64,000 nucleotides of DNA, taken from assembly GCA_019637225.1 (NCBI GenBank), contig JAHBWC010000009.1:88795-152794 (forward strand), read 5' to 3'. The position numbers and the translations under genes were made by a program. This DNA is from Labilithrix sp. (lineage in GTDB: Bacteria > Myxococcota_A > Polyangia > Polyangiales > Polyangiaceae). The notes under the pieces were generated by a model. That model was not told the DNA's origin and made no database searches. It saw only the letters and a list, made by a program, of their open reading frames with translations. Shown here one piece after another: positions 46,966-57,520 of the stretch. Each line of letters starts with the position of its first letter. Positions within the stretch are counted from its first letter, which is position 1.

Positions 46966-47805
46966 TCAGGGGCAGTCGGAGGCCGCGCCGGGCGTGCCTT
47001 TGTCCGAGCCCGCCGTCCATGCGCCCGCCGAGAGGCACCAGTTCGACTTCTGGATGCTCGCCGGGTACGTCAGCGTCTTCAGCTGAATCGAGCTGCCGCC
47101 CGGCTGCGAGAACCACCCGCCGTAGGCGGCCTGGGCGATCGTGCTCGCGCCGTCGCGAAGCGAGACGCTTCCGGTCGCGGCGTTCGCGAGCTGGATGCCG
47201 GTGCTGCTCGCCAGGCCCTTGGCGTACTCGTACACGATCGCCGCCGCGGGGACCTTCGCGCCGATCGCCGCGGTCTTGTCGCGCGCGAGCACGACGTACG
47301 CGCCGGGATCGATCGTGAGGGCCGCGGCGATGACGTGCGTGCGATTGCCACCGTCGACGATCGTGAGGCCGCCGAGGAGGCGCGCGCTCGAGCTCTTGTT
47401 GTAGAGCTCGATCCACTCGGTCGTGGGCTCGGGCCCCGACGGGTCGTACATCACCTCGGTGATGAGGACCTCGCCTTGCGTCGGCTTCGGCGGCGCGCCG
47501 GAGGAAGGCGGCGGGCCGGTGTCGGGCGCGCCCGCGTCGGGCGCCGCTGCCGTCGGAGGAGGGCTCGTCGGAGGCGTCTCTTCGTCGTCGTCCGGCGGCG
47601 CGCTCGGGTCGCCGTCGTCCGACGGCGGGACCTTCTCGCTCGGTCCCTCGGGGGACGGCGCCCACGAGGCGTCGACCTCGGGCAGCGTCGGATCGACGTC
47701 GGGCGTGACCTCGCCGACGGCGCCCTGGGCGCAGCCCCAGGCGAGGCCGATCGAGAGCAGCGGTGTCCAGGCGACCGAGGCGACGCGGCGGAGCGAGCAG
47801 CGCAT
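46966..47805 (-). CDS. Lamin-tail-domain lipoprotein
   Basis: 279-aa surface protein. After a signal with lipobox (LSIGLAWGC) comes a long Asp/Pro/Ser-rich tether (about 25-125), then an LTD beta-sandwich (VLITEVMYDPSGPEPTTEWI, ELYNKSSSARLLGGLTIVDG, AYVVLARDKTAAIGAKVP, SIQKSNWCLSAG). LTD proteins are typical of myxobacterial surfaces and secreted nucleases. ATG 47805 is preferred because it starts the signal. The gap 47806-47997 has no other gene. Confidence 0.9.
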   Translation of the reverse strand: MRCSLRRVASVAWTPLLSIGLAWGCAQGAVGEVTPDVDPTLPEVDASWAPSPEGPSEKVPPSDDGDPSAPPDDDEETPPTSPPPTAAAPDAGAPDTGPPPSSGAPPKPTQGEVLITEVMYDPSGPEPTTEWIELYNKSSSARLLGGLTIVDGGNRTHVIAAALTIDPGAYVVLARDKTAAIGAKVPAAAIVYEYAKGLASSTGIQLANAATGSVSLRDGASTIAQAAYGGWFSQPGGSSIQLKTLTYPASIQKSNWCLSAGAWTAGSDKGTPGAASDCP

Positions 47806-47997
47806 GACTCGCCCCGGTTTTGCTACGCGGTGCGCCATGACGCAAGGCCGGCGGGCGACCGGGACGTCGCTGAGACAGGCCAATTGCCGTGTGGGTCCGG
47901 GGGCTTGCCCGGTCTCTACGGCGGAGGTGAATTCGCCGTGACGCGTCCGCCCCGCCGCGCGCTCGGAACGGCGCGCCTTCGAGCGAGCGGCGCGCGC

Positions 47998-48315
<318 letters not shown>

Positions 48316-48377
48316 CGTCTCACCTCTTCTCTGGAGTCCAGTCCCTTGGCGCCGCCCATCGCCTGGCGGCGCGATCC

Positions 48378-49730
48378 TCAGCCCGTCAACGCCTCGTCGC
48401 CGTCGCTCTCTTCGGCCTTCGCGGCGCCGTCGACGTCGCCTTCGACGGAGCGTCCGGTCACGAGCCGCTCGACCACGCGCTGGTAGTCGAGGGCCGCATG
48501 AGACTCGGGGGCGTGCTCGAAGATCGTCTTTCCCTGCGCCGGCGCTTCCTTGATGCGCGTCGTCGAACGAATCGGCTGGAAGCAGCGCTCGCCGAAGTGC
48601 TCCTTGAGCGTGCCCCACGCGTCGCGGCAGATGCGCGCGCGCGCGTCGTAGAACGTCGGCAGGACTCCGTGGATCTGCACCGGGTGGCGCAGGAGCGAGT
48701 TGACGTTCTTCACCGTCTTGATGACCTGCCTCACGCCGACGAGCGAGAGAAAATCGCACGCGACCGGGACGAGGATGCCGTCCGCGAAGACGAGCGCGTT
48801 CTGGTTCAAGAGCGACAGCGACGGCGAGCAGTCGAGGAGGATGACGTCGTAGTGCGCGCTCGCGGCGACGAGGCGATCGCGGAGGACGCGGTCGCGGTTC
48901 TGCCGGCCGGCGAGGTAGAGCTCGGCGGCGGCGAGGGTCTCGTTCGACGGCAGAACGTCGAGGTTCTCGCGCACCTTCACGGCGACGTCCTGCGGCTTCA
49001 AGCCCATGACGAGGCAGTGGTAGAGCGTCTTCTCCGCCTTCACGCCGAGCGAGACGCCGACGTTGCCCTGCGAGTCGGTGTCGACCAGGAGGACGCGGTA
49101 GCCCTTGAGCGCGAGGCCCGCGGCGACGCTGACGCTCGTCGTCGTCTTGCCCGTGCCGCCCTTGTGGTTGAAGATCGCCATCCGGCGCGGGCCGCTCATC
49201 GTGCGCATCGCCGTGACGCGCGACGGCGACTCGGCCACGGGCGCCGGCGGCGGCGTGGGGGCGAGAGCGCTCGCGGCGAGGGCGACCGGCGTCCTCGGGA
49301 CGGTCGCGGGGGGAGCGGCGCTCGCGGCCGGCACCGGCAGGACGGGCGTGGCCGGGACCGGCGTGGGGGCAACCGGCGTGGTTGCGACGGGCGCGGCCGG
49401 CGCGATGGGCGCGGCCGGCGCGACGGGCGCCATCGCGCTCCCGAGGCGCAGACCACCGGCCTCCGCGAGGAGCTGCCCGCGGCAGCCCTCGGAGCAGGCG
49501 TAGCGCGCCTCGCCCTTGATCCGAACGACCTGCGAGACGAGGTCGACGACGAACCGCTTGTTGCAGCAGTCGCAGACGACGCCGCTCGTGGTCTCTCCAC
49601 GCAGGCTCTTGCCGTGGCAAGCCTGGGAGCAGAAGAAGGAGAACGCGTTGTCGCGCTCCTCCATCTGGTAGCGGAACTGGACCTCGAACCCTCGACCGCA
49701 CACCGTGCAGGTCTCGCTCATGCCGGCCAT
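48378..49730 (-). CDS. ParA-family ATPase with N-terminal zinc ribbons
   Basis: 450-aa protein. The N-terminal 90 residues contain three CxxC-type zinc sites ([51 protein letters not shown]), resembling MYM/TRASH-type metal fingers. An Ala/Pro-rich linker follows, then a complete ParA ATPase with the deviant Walker [11 protein letters not shown] (signature Lys), [13 protein letters not shown] and [10 protein letters not shown]. An orphan ParA with a metal finger suggests positioning of a protein cargo rather than chromosome segregation. It is followed by the RHH partner. Confidence 0.93.
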   Translation of the reverse strand: MAGMSETCTVCGRGFEVQFRYQMEERDNAFSFFCSQACHGKSLRGETTSGVVCDCCNKRFVVDLVSQVVRIKGEARYACSEGCRGQLLAEAGGLRLGSAMAPVAPAAPIAPAAPVATTPVAPTPVPATPVLPVPAASAAPPATVPRTPVALAASALAPTPPPAPVAESPSRVTAMRTMSGPRRMAIFNHKGGTGKTTTSVSVAAGLALKGYRVLLVDTDSQGNVGVSLGVKAEKTLYHCLVMGLKPQDVAVKVRENLDVLPSNETLAAAELYLAGRQNRDRVLRDRLVAASAHYDVILLDCSPSLSLLNQNALVFADGILVPVACDFLSLVGVRQVIKTVKNVNSLLRHPVQIHGVLPTFYDARARICRDAWGTLKEHFGERCFQPIRSTTRIKEAPAQGKTIFEHAPESHAALDYQRVVERLVTGRSVEGDVDGAAKAEESDGDEALTG

Positions 49731-49819
49731 GCATCCACGGGTGCCATACCCGGAGCGGCTGGGCCAAATAAGTGGCTAATGAGATCGCGTCGAGGGGTCG
49801 CTCCCGGCTGCGGTGAGCG

Positions 49820-50449
49820 TCAGCTCCCGCAGGTCTCGACGACCTGAATCGCCGCCCCCGCCGTGAAGCTCCCGGCGCCGAACACGAACGCGATGTTGAT
49901 CCCGCAGACGAGGCCGAAGCTCGCCGGACAGCTGATCGCCGTGGTCCCGACCGACGCTGCCGTCATCGCGACACCCCCGACGAGCTGGAAGAGGCCCGAG
50001 ACGCAGCCCCGCGTCCAGAAGCCCTGCGTCTTGAGCCCTCCCTCCGCCGCGTCGGCCTCCGCCGGGGCCGCGCGCTTCACGTCGTCGGAGAGATGCGCGA
50101 GCAGCGTCTCCGCGTCGGCCTCGACCCGCTCGGCCGCGATGAGCTGCAGGCGCCCGCGCTCGGCCTCGAGGGTCGCCTCGACCCGGAGCACGTTCGAGGC
50201 GTCGACGCCGCGGACCGTCACGGTGCCGCGTCCGGGATGAACGAACAGCTCCCACTGGGCGAGGCCGTCGACGCTGGCCGGCACGCGGGCGGCGAGCGAG
50301 CCGGGGTCGCGGATCGACGCCTCGAGCGCGGACTCCGCAGCGTCGGCGCTATCGCTCACGTCCTCGTCTTCGGCCGCCGGCGCGCACGCCGCCGAGCCCA
50401 CGAGAAGCGCCAACCCGACCATCCACCCTGCCTTGATCATCCCCATCAC
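49820..50449 (-). CDS. Lipoprotein with a hydrophobic Cys/Gly-rich C-terminus
   Basis: 209-aa predicted lipoprotein. The signal ends GSAAC, then an acidic linker and a beta-like domain (ELFVHPGRGTVTVRG, LRVEATLEAERGRLQLIAAE). The last 65 residues are strongly hydrophobic with four cysteines (RGCVSGLFQLVGGVAMTAAS, SCPASFGLVCGINIAFVFG, VETCGS). That tail resembles the halocin C8-like or small Cys-rich bacteriocin module seen at the ends of some myxobacterial proteins. This is a pattern resemblance, not an established match. Confidence 0.75.
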   Translation of the reverse strand: MMGMIKAGWMVGLALLVGSAACAPAAEDEDVSDSADAAESALEASIRDPGSLAARVPASVDGLAQWELFVHPGRGTVTVRGVDASNVLRVEATLEAERGRLQLIAAERVEADAETLLAHLSDDVKRAAPAEADAAEGGLKTQGFWTRGCVSGLFQLVGGVAMTAASVGTTAISCPASFGLVCGINIAFVFGAGSFTAGAAIQVVETCGS

Positions 50450-50647
50450 CTCTCGGACGGAGGAGGGTGCAAGGGCGAGGCCAGCGCCGATTTACAGACA
50501 CTTGCCCACATCAGGGCGGAGCGCGGGGGTGATCCGGCGCTCCTTGCGGATCGCCACGCCTCCAAGCGCGGAGAACGTGGACCTCAGGGGAGCGCGCGCC
50601 CCGGCGATCGGTCCCCGGCGCGGGGTCCGGACGCCCAACACGTCGAC

Positions 50648-50720
50648 GCGACGCGCGCCTCTCGGCGGTGCCGGACGCGCGCGCCTCTCGGCGATGCCGG
50701 ACGCGCGCGCCTCTCGGCGG
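50648..50720. repeat. 26-bp tandem repeat, three copies, just past purH
   Basis: The core CGCGCGCCTCTCGGCG recurs with its CTCTCGG part at about 50659, 50685 and 50711 (period 26), immediately downstream of the purH stop on the minus strand. The rest of the 274-base gap (50450-50723) shows no gene. Confidence 0.9.
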
Positions 50721-50723
50721 CGC

Positions 50724-52313
50724 TCAGTGACGGAAGTGACGGACGCCCGTGAGCACCATCGCGAGGCCGAGGCGATCGGCGGCGGCGATGACGTCGGCGT
50801 CCTTCACGCTGCCGCCCGGCTGGGCGATCGCGGTGATGCCGTTCTTCGCTGCCGCCTCGACGCCGTCGGGAAACGGGAAGAACGCGTCGGACGCGAGCAC
50901 CGAGCCGCTCGCCTCGCCCGCCGCCTTCTCGCAGGCGATCTGCACCGAGACGACGCGGGACATCTGCCCGGCGCCGACGCCCACCGTGCGCGCGCGGTCG
51001 GTCGCGAGCTCGCCCTTCGCGAGGACGATCGCGTTCGACTTGACGTGCTTGCAGACGCGCCAGGCGAACTCGAGCCCGCGCATCTCGTCTGCCGTCGGCG
51101 CGCGCTTCGTCACGACCTTGCCGTTCGTGGCCTGCCCCGCCGCGCCGTCGTCGCGGCTCTGGACGACGAGGCCGCCGGAGACCCGCTTGAACTGGAGCGC
51201 GGCGTGGTCGGCGTCGGGCGCGCCCGTCGCGATGAGGCGGAGGTTCTTCTTCGTGCGGAGCGTCTCGAGGGCGGCCGCGGCGAACGACGGCGCGACGACG
51301 CACTCGAGGAACGTCTCGGCGAGGAGCGCGGCGGTCTCGGCGTCGACCTCGCGGTTCAGGGCGACGATGCCGCCGAACGCGGAGAGCGCGTCGGCGTCGC
51401 GGGCGAGCCGATAGGCCTCCACGAGCGTGGCCGCGGAGGCGACGCCGCAAGGGTTCGTGTGCTTGACGACGACGGCCGCGGGCTGCCCGTCGAACTCGCG
51501 CACCGCCTCGAGCGCCGCGTCGACGTCGACGAGGTTGTTGAACGACAGCTCCTTGCCGCCCGCGCCGAGGCTCTCGGCGCGCGCCAGGCTGCCCGCCGGG
51601 GCGCTCCGCTCGACGTAGAAGGCGCCCGACTGGTGCGGGTTCTCTCCGTAGCGGAGCCCGTAGGCCCGCTCGAACGGGAGCGTGAGGTACTGCGGGTACG
51701 GGTTCGCGCCCACCGTCGCGTCGGCGTCCGACGCGCGCGGCCCGGAGAGCAGCCCGCTGATCGCCGCGTCGTACGCGGCGGTGTGAGCGAACGCCTTCGC
51801 CGCGAGCTCGAGGCGCGTCGCCTTGCCGACGGTCCCGGCCTGCTCGATCTCGGCGAGGACGCGCTCGTAGTCGGCGGGGTCGCAGACGATGGCGACGCGC
51901 GCGTGGTTCTTGGCGGCCGAGCGCACCATCGACGGCCCGCCGATGTCGATGTTCTCGATGAGCTCGTCGAGCGACGCCAGCGGGTTCGCCGCGACCTTCT
52001 CGAACGGGTAGAGGTTGACGACGACGAGGTCGATGGGCTTCGCGCCGAGGCGCGCGAGGTCCTGGTCGTCCGTCCCCTCGCGCGCGAGGATTCCGCCGTG
52101 GATGCGCGGGTGCAGCGTCTTGACGCGACCGCCCATGACCTCGGGCGAGCCGGTGTAGTCCTCGACGGACTGAACCGCGATCCCCTCGGCCGCGAGCGCT
52201 TTCGCGGTGCCGCCGCTCGACAGCAGCGTGACGCCGCGCTTCGCGAGCGCAGACGCGAAGCCGAACAGACCAGTCTTGTCGGAGACGGAGAGGAGCGCAG
52301 TCCGAATGGGCAT
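50724..52313 (-). CDS. purH: Bifunctional AICAR transformylase/IMP cyclohydrolase
   Basis: 529-aa purine-biosynthesis enzyme catalysing the last two steps to IMP. The N-terminal MGS-like cyclohydrolase domain starts PIRTALLSVSDKTGLFGFAS with GGRVKTLHPRIHGGIL. The C-terminal transformylase has LRYGENPHQSGAFY and VVVKHTNPCGVASA with the catalytic Lys-His. Start ATG 52313 is set by the conserved start of the domain. Confidence 0.97.
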   Translation of the reverse strand: MPIRTALLSVSDKTGLFGFASALAKRGVTLLSSGGTAKALAAEGIAVQSVEDYTGSPEVMGGRVKTLHPRIHGGILAREGTDDQDLARLGAKPIDLVVVNLYPFEKVAANPLASLDELIENIDIGGPSMVRSAAKNHARVAIVCDPADYERVLAEIEQAGTVGKATRLELAAKAFAHTAAYDAAISGLLSGPRASDADATVGANPYPQYLTLPFERAYGLRYGENPHQSGAFYVERSAPAGSLARAESLGAGGKELSFNNLVDVDAALEAVREFDGQPAAVVVKHTNPCGVASAATLVEAYRLARDADALSAFGGIVALNREVDAETAALLAETFLECVVAPSFAAAALETLRTKKNLRLIATGAPDADHAALQFKRVSGGLVVQSRDDGAAGQATNGKVVTKRAPTADEMRGLEFAWRVCKHVKSNAIVLAKGELATDRARTVGVGAGQMSRVVSVQIACEKAAGEASGSVLASDAFFPFPDGVEAAAKNGITAIAQPGGSVKDADVIAAADRLGLAMVLTGVRHFRH

Positions 52314-52490
52314 GCCGCGCGAGATAGCCACCCCCCGAGGCGCGGTCAATCGACGACGTCCGCGCGTCCACGACGTATCGCTCGAGGCGACGAACGTGCT
52401 CGAGGCGGAGGTCGGGTGAAACGGCCGAGCCGGGCGTGCGGTGTTGGGCTCACCGGCAGAGCGCGGTAGAATCGAGCGGGGCCGGGGCTG

Positions 52491-53819
52491 ATGAAGAGCG
52501 TCCGTCAGAAGAACGTCGACCTGCGGAGCCTCAAGCTCTCCGCCGAGGAGGGCTTCGTCCTCTCGCGTGTGGACGGCGTGACGACGGTGCGGGAGCTCGT
52601 CGCGCTCACGGGCCTCGACGAAGGGCGCGTGATCGACATCGTCGACCGCCTTCACGGCGAGGGAGTGGTCGAGGTCGACGAGCGACCTGCGGCTCCGCCC
52701 GCCGCTTCATCCGCCGCTCCGCCCGCCGCTTCATCCGCCGCCCCGCCCGCCGCTTCATGCGCCGCTCCGCGCGAGCCCACGCCGGCGCCGGCGGCGGAGC
52801 GAGGGAGCGACGACGGCGCGCCGGGGATCGACGACGCGCTGCTCGCGTTCCTCCGCGGCGATTCGGAGCCCGAGGCGGCTTCGGCCAGCGACGGCGCGAG
52901 CCCTCACGTCGAGGCGGAAGCGCGCGCCGCGGGAGACGCCGACCGAGCCGCCGCGCGAGAGCTCGAGGCCGCCGCCCGCGCCGAAGCGGAAGAGGCCGCG
53001 CGCGCGGGTGAGCAGGAAACAGGAGCCGAGCTCGAAGCCGCCGAGACCGCCGGCGAGGCGCCGGACGAAGCGAGCAACGAAGCGCCGCCCGATCCCGAGC
53101 ACGAGGCCCGCACCGAGCGCGAGTACCGGAAGATCTACGAGACCATCTACCACCCGATGCAGCGCGACGAGCGCGTCGCGCGGGCGCGCGAGGTCACGGG
53201 CGCCCACCTCCTCGCGCTCTGCCTGGACGCGGACCCGCAGGTCATCCACGCCGCGCTCTCGAACCCTCGCGTCACGTTCGAGTGCGCGCGGCTCGTCGCG
53301 ACGCACCACAGGACGCACATCGGCCTCGAGCACGTCGCGAAGCGCTCGGACTTCCTCGCGGACGCCCTCGTCCAGCGCCGGCTCCTCAGGAACCCGCAGC
53401 TGCCCGGCACCATCCTGAACCGTATGGTGAGCCCGAAGCTGATGATGGACGTCTACAAGATCGCCGTCGATCGCGAGATCCCCGAGCGGTCTCGCGTGAT
53501 GACGCGCGACATGCTCCGCAAGAAATTCATGCTCTCGTCGGCGGACGAGCGCGCCGCGCTGCTCTTCAAGACCGAGGGCCGCTGCCTCGTCTTGCTCGTC
53601 AACTGCAGCCTCGACGCCCACTCGACGCAGATCCTCTGCGGCAAGAACAGCTACACGATCCTGTTCATCCAGAACCTCGCGCGGTGGTCGGCGACGCCGC
53701 CGCAGCTGCTCGCGCATCTCTTGAAGATGCCGGTCGTGCGGCGGAACCTGGGCCTGAGGAAGATGCTGCTCAAGCACCCGAACACGCCGTCCGACGTGAA
53801 GCGGAGCTCTCAGTCGTGA
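52491..53819 (+). CDS. Winged-helix and helical-repeat protein
   Basis: 442-aa cytoplasmic protein. The N-terminal 60 residues look like the winged-helix segment often attached to PilZ/DUF4388-type myxobacterial proteins (SAEEGFVLSRVDGVTTVREL, LDEGRVIDIVDRLHGEGV). An Ala/Pro-rich linker follows, with a 24-base tandem repeat (about 52690-52765, encoding APPAASSA repeats) and an acidic coiled stretch. The C-terminal helical repeats (LDADPQVIHAALSNPRVTFE, LLRNPQLPGTILNRMVSPKL) resemble those of the 29185-30021 gene. Function unknown. The stop is one base from the convergent GGDEF gene's stop. Confidence 0.8.
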   Translation: MKSVRQKNVDLRSLKLSAEEGFVLSRVDGVTTVRELVALTGLDEGRVIDIVDRLHGEGVVEVDERPAAPPAASSAAPPAASSAAPPAASCAAPREPTPAPAAERGSDDGAPGIDDALLAFLRGDSEPEAASASDGASPHVEAEARAAGDADRAAARELEAAARAEAEEAARAGEQETGAELEAAETAGEAPDEASNEAPPDPEHEARTEREYRKIYETIYHPMQRDERVARAREVTGAHLLALCLDADPQVIHAALSNPRVTFECARLVATHHRTHIGLEHVAKRSDFLADALVQRRLLRNPQLPGTILNRMVSPKLMMDVYKIAVDREIPERSRVMTRDMLRKKFMLSSADERAALLFKTEGRCLVLLVNCSLDAHSTQILCGKNSYTILFIQNLARWSATPPQLLAHLLKMPVVRRNLGLRKMLLKHPNTPSDVKRSSQS

Positions 53820-53820
53820 G

Positions 53821-54954
53821 TCACGCCGCGCGGCTCGTGTCCTCGACGGGCGACGCGTCGACGAAGCGATCGCGGCCACCTCGCTTCGCGTTGTAGAGCG
53901 CCCGATCGGCGCGGGCGACGAGCTCGGCGGAGCTCTCGCCGGGCCGCGCGACGGCGACGCCCACCGACGCGGTCACGGCGAGCACCCTCAAGCCGACGTC
54001 GATCCGGAGCGCCCGAACGGCGTCGAGACAGCGCGCCGCGAGGCTCGTGGCCTCGTGCGCGCCTGCGTCCGTCAGCACGATCGCGAACTCCTCGCCGCCG
54101 TAGCGCGCGACCATGTCGGAGCACCGCGGGAAAGCGCGCGCGAGCCCGTCGGCCACGGCGCGGAGCACCTTGTCGCCCGCGGGGTGACCGTGCTCGTCGT
54201 TGACCTGCTTGAAGTGATCCACGTCGACCATCAGGAGCGTGAGCGGTCGACCCACCGCGCTCGCCACGGCGAGCGCGCGCGTGAGCGAGACGTCGAAGAC
54301 CCGCCGGTTCGCGAGCTTCGTGAGCGGATCGGTCTCGCCTTCCCGGCGTGTTTGCTCGAGCTGCTCGGTCAGCACGTGCAGCCGCGCCTCGAGCTCGCGG
54401 GCCTGCCGATCGGCCAGGAGGCGCTGCTCCTCCATGATGGCCGTCACGGTGGCGGCGACGGCCAGCGCCTCGCGCTTGAGCGCGTCGACGGAGCCCGACT
54501 GGACCGCGCCGTTCAAGGTGGCGAGGCGGTTGCGGAGCAGCGCGTCGTGCTGCCCCCGCGCGCACGACGAGCGTCCGAGGGCGTCGACCATCGCGAAGAT
54601 CGCCTCGCGCATCTCGCGGACCGACCCGTGGACCCACTCCTGCTCGCGGCGGGCGTGGCCGCTCACGTAGTGGACGAGACCGCGCCAGTCACGGGTTACC
54701 GGTAGGGCCGCGTCCTCCCGCGAGGCTCCGGGCGGCGGCGACCGAACGAGCAGGTGCGAGGCCCACCGCTCGAAGGTCGCGCTGATCGTCGCCGCGTCCT
54801 CGTCGCCGACGAAGAACGCGTAGCGGGCGCGGGCGCGGAGGATCTCGGCGGCTCCTTCGACGGCCGCCTCGAGCTCCGCGGCCTGGTCCGCGGACGGGGG
54901 AGGAGCCTCTTCGGACCGCTCGACAGGCTCGGGCTGTCGCTTTCGCCAGAACAT
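53821..54954 (-). CDS. GGDEF diguanylate cyclase
   Basis: 377-aa soluble enzyme making cyclic di-GMP. The helical N-terminal sensor part (DQAAELEAAVEGAAEIL, RAIFAMVDALGRSSCARG-like region) leads through a coiled coil (LEARLHVLTEQLEQTRREGE) to a GGDEF domain: DPLTKLANRRVFDVSL, DVDHFKQVND and the active site RYGGEEFAIVL (GGEEF, active form). No obvious RxxD inhibitory site lies just before it. The input signal is unknown. Confidence 0.93.
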   Translation of the reverse strand: MFWRKRQPEPVERSEEAPPPSADQAAELEAAVEGAAEILRARARYAFFVGDEDAATISATFERWASHLLVRSPPPGASREDAALPVTRDWRGLVHYVSGHARREQEWVHGSVREMREAIFAMVDALGRSSCARGQHDALLRNRLATLNGAVQSGSVDALKREALAVAATVTAIMEEQRLLADRQARELEARLHVLTEQLEQTRREGETDPLTKLANRRVFDVSLTRALAVASAVGRPLTLLMVDVDHFKQVNDEHGHPAGDKVLRAVADGLARAFPRCSDMVARYGGEEFAIVLTDAGAHEATSLAARCLDAVRALRIDVGLRVLAVTASVGVAVARPGESSAELVARADRALYNAKRGGRDRFVDASPVEDTSRAA

Positions 54955-55017
54955 CCCACGGTGACAAACGGCGCCCGCGAGGACTTCTTCAGGGCGGACG
55001 ATCCGACGAGACGAGAC

Positions 55018-55052
55018 AAAAAAGCCACGGCCCGGAGGTCATCCGGGCCGTG
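55018..55052 (-). terminator. Intrinsic terminator of the sigma-like gene
   Basis: Read on the minus strand: CACGGCCCGG, loop ATGACCT, CCGGGCCGTG, then GC and six T. The stem is a perfect 10 bp. It lies 69 bases beyond the stop of the 55121-55846 gene, so it ends that transcript before the GGDEF gene. Confidence 0.85.
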
Positions 55053-55120
55053 TTGCAGGGGACACAGAGTCGAAGGGACCGAGCGTGGCGCGCTCGGTCA
55101 TAGCGCGGAAGTAAGCGGAA

Positions 55121-55846
<726 letters not shown>

Positions 55847-55949
55847 CTGCTCCTCCACTTCCGAATCGCTGAGGCTCCGTCGGGGGACCGCGCGCGAGAC
55901 GCAGCTCTCCCGGGCAGCGCGCGACGTGGACCGGTGTCCCACAGCGCGT

Positions 55950-56644
55950 TACCTCGACTTCCACTTCCGCTTCCGTGAGCGCCCCGACAGCGCTCGAAAC
56001 TTCAGGCCCTGGCGACGTCCTCGGTCGCGTCCATGCGAATGCTGCCGCATGGACGACGACCAGGCGGAAGGAGTCCCAGCTGCACCAGCATCGGTGCGCG
56101 GGCTCAGTCCGTCTGCTGCAAGCTCATGATGGTCGAAGCGAGGACGACTGCTCTCTCCCCCGCTGGCTCAGAGCTCCAGCAGCGAGCACACCGTCCGAGA
56201 TACCGACTTCGACCAACCTGCCTCTAGCGGTGAGAGACCGTCTGCAAGGCTGCCTGGTGGAGTTCCCGTTGATGGAAATCACCGGCGTAGGTCCGACCCA
56301 AGCGACCATATTCCGGACGAAAGACGAGGGTCAACGTCGCGTTAGCGTTTTTTTTGCTGCTTTCCATTATGGAACTATCTACGCGCGGTTAGTGACGTCG
56401 CCCTGACAAACAATGTCATAGCTCGACCGCTCGCGATCGCTCGATGGAAGCTCAGCCACGACGCGCCTCTCGTCCATCGAGGCTGCGGCGGTCGACGGGC
56501 GGCGCGAGGGCCTCGCGGAGCGCGCGTCGGGACGTCGCTCGCAGTCGCCCTCGCGCCCTCTTCGAGCGCGATCCGATCGTCGCAGACGCGCTCGAGCGGC
56601 GTCCAGGATCCTGCGCCCGCGCGGGCGATCGAGCCTCCCGTGCT
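55950..56644. other. Lower-GC island without a convincing gene
   Basis: About 800 bases between the sigma-like gene and the hydrolase gene. The central part (about 56090-56430) is visibly poorer in G/C than the rest. Its open frames (a 143-codon one on the plus strand, a 61-codon one on the minus strand) lack the window's third-position bias. GTTAGCGTTTTTTTTGCTGC at about 56342-56361 could end a plus-strand RNA, but the preceding stem is weak. A 5-bp inverted repeat (TGACA...TGTCA) is at 56404-56418. It may be a non-coding RNA or a decayed foreign fragment. Confidence 0.4.
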
Positions 56645-57517
56645 ATGGTCCGGCCGATGCTCGTACCGAAGGACGTCTCGGCGCGGGGGGCGCGCATCCG
56701 CTTCGTCGAAGCGGGCGCCGGCGCGCCGCTCGTCCTCGTGCACGACTTCGCTGCGACCCGCGAGGTGTGGACCGCCACGGTCATGCGGCTCGCGCGGAGC
56801 TTCCACGTCGTGGCGCCCGACCTCCCCGGCTTCGGCGCGAGCGAAAAGCCCGATCCCCAGCGCTACGCGTACGGCTGGGACGCGTTCGCCGACTCGCTGT
56901 TCGATCTGATCGCGGCCCTCGGCCTCGGCCGGATCCACGTCGGCGGGCACGGCATGGGCGGCGGGGTCGCCCTCGCGCTCGCCGCGCGCCACCCCTCGCT
57001 CGTCCACAAGCTGGTGCTCGCCTCGGCGCTCGTCTACCCGCCGCAGGAGCACGCCCTCGAGCGCGCCGGACGCGTCCCCCTCGTCGGCGCGCTGCTCTGG
57101 CGTCAGGTGATGGGCGCCGCGCTCTTCCGCGCGTACGTCCAGAGCACCGTCTACTCGGGGGCGACGCGTGTCCCGGTCGGCCGAGGCGAGGAGCTCTACG
57201 AGGCCTTCAACGCCCCGGCGGGCCGGCAGGCCGCCCACGCGACGCTCGTCTCCGTCGCCGACACGCGGCCCCTCGTCGCCCGCCTGCCGCGCGTCACGGC
57301 CGACACCCTGGTCGTCTGGGGCCGCAACGACGCGGTCGCCCCGATCGAGCACGGCCGGCGTCTCGCCCGCGAGCTCCACGGCCGCTTCGAGGTGCTCGAG
57401 TGCGGGCGGTGCCCGCCCGACGAGGTCCCCGACGCGTTCGCGACGGCGGTGACGTCGTTCCTCGAAGCCGCGCCGTCGAAGCGCGCCGGCTCGTCACCGT
57501 TCCTCGCCCAACGCTGA
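56645..57517 (+). CDS. Alpha/beta-hydrolase-fold protein lacking catalytic Ser and His
   Basis: 290-aa alpha/beta-hydrolase fold. The core reads VLVHDFAATREVWTATVM, VVAPDLPGFGASEKPDPQRY, the elbow VGGHGMGGGVALAL and DTLVVWGRNDAVAP. In active relatives the elbow is GHSMG; here the nucleophile position is Gly (GHGMG). The place of the catalytic His, near ECGRCPPDEVPDAF, has Arg. The acid GRND is kept. It is therefore probably a pseudoenzyme. It lies 3 bases before the peptide-permease genes, so it may bind a transported substrate. An ATG at 56657 is an alternative start. Confidence 0.85.
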   Translation: MVRPMLVPKDVSARGARIRFVEAGAGAPLVLVHDFAATREVWTATVMRLARSFHVVAPDLPGFGASEKPDPQRYAYGWDAFADSLFDLIAALGLGRIHVGGHGMGGGVALALAARHPSLVHKLVLASALVYPPQEHALERAGRVPLVGALLWRQVMGAALFRAYVQSTVYSGATRVPVGRGEELYEAFNAPAGRQAAHATLVSVADTRPLVARLPRVTADTLVVWGRNDAVAPIEHGRRLARELHGRFEVLECGRCPPDEVPDAFATAVTSFLEAAPSKRAGSSPFLAQR

Positions 57518-57520
57518 TCC

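Noticed and set aside
49731..49819. TGGCAC-like sequence before the parA start as a sigma-54 promoter
   Set aside because: The spacing between GG and GC is off by one and it lies at the start codon itself.
56124..56309. 61-codon minus-strand frame (VAWVGPTPVISINGNSTRQP)
   Set aside because: Short, unsupported and without ribosome site; noted only as a possible decayed fragment.
55975..56406. 143-codon plus-strand frame in the low-GC island
   Set aside because: No coding bias, no domain, weak start; the region looks non-coding.
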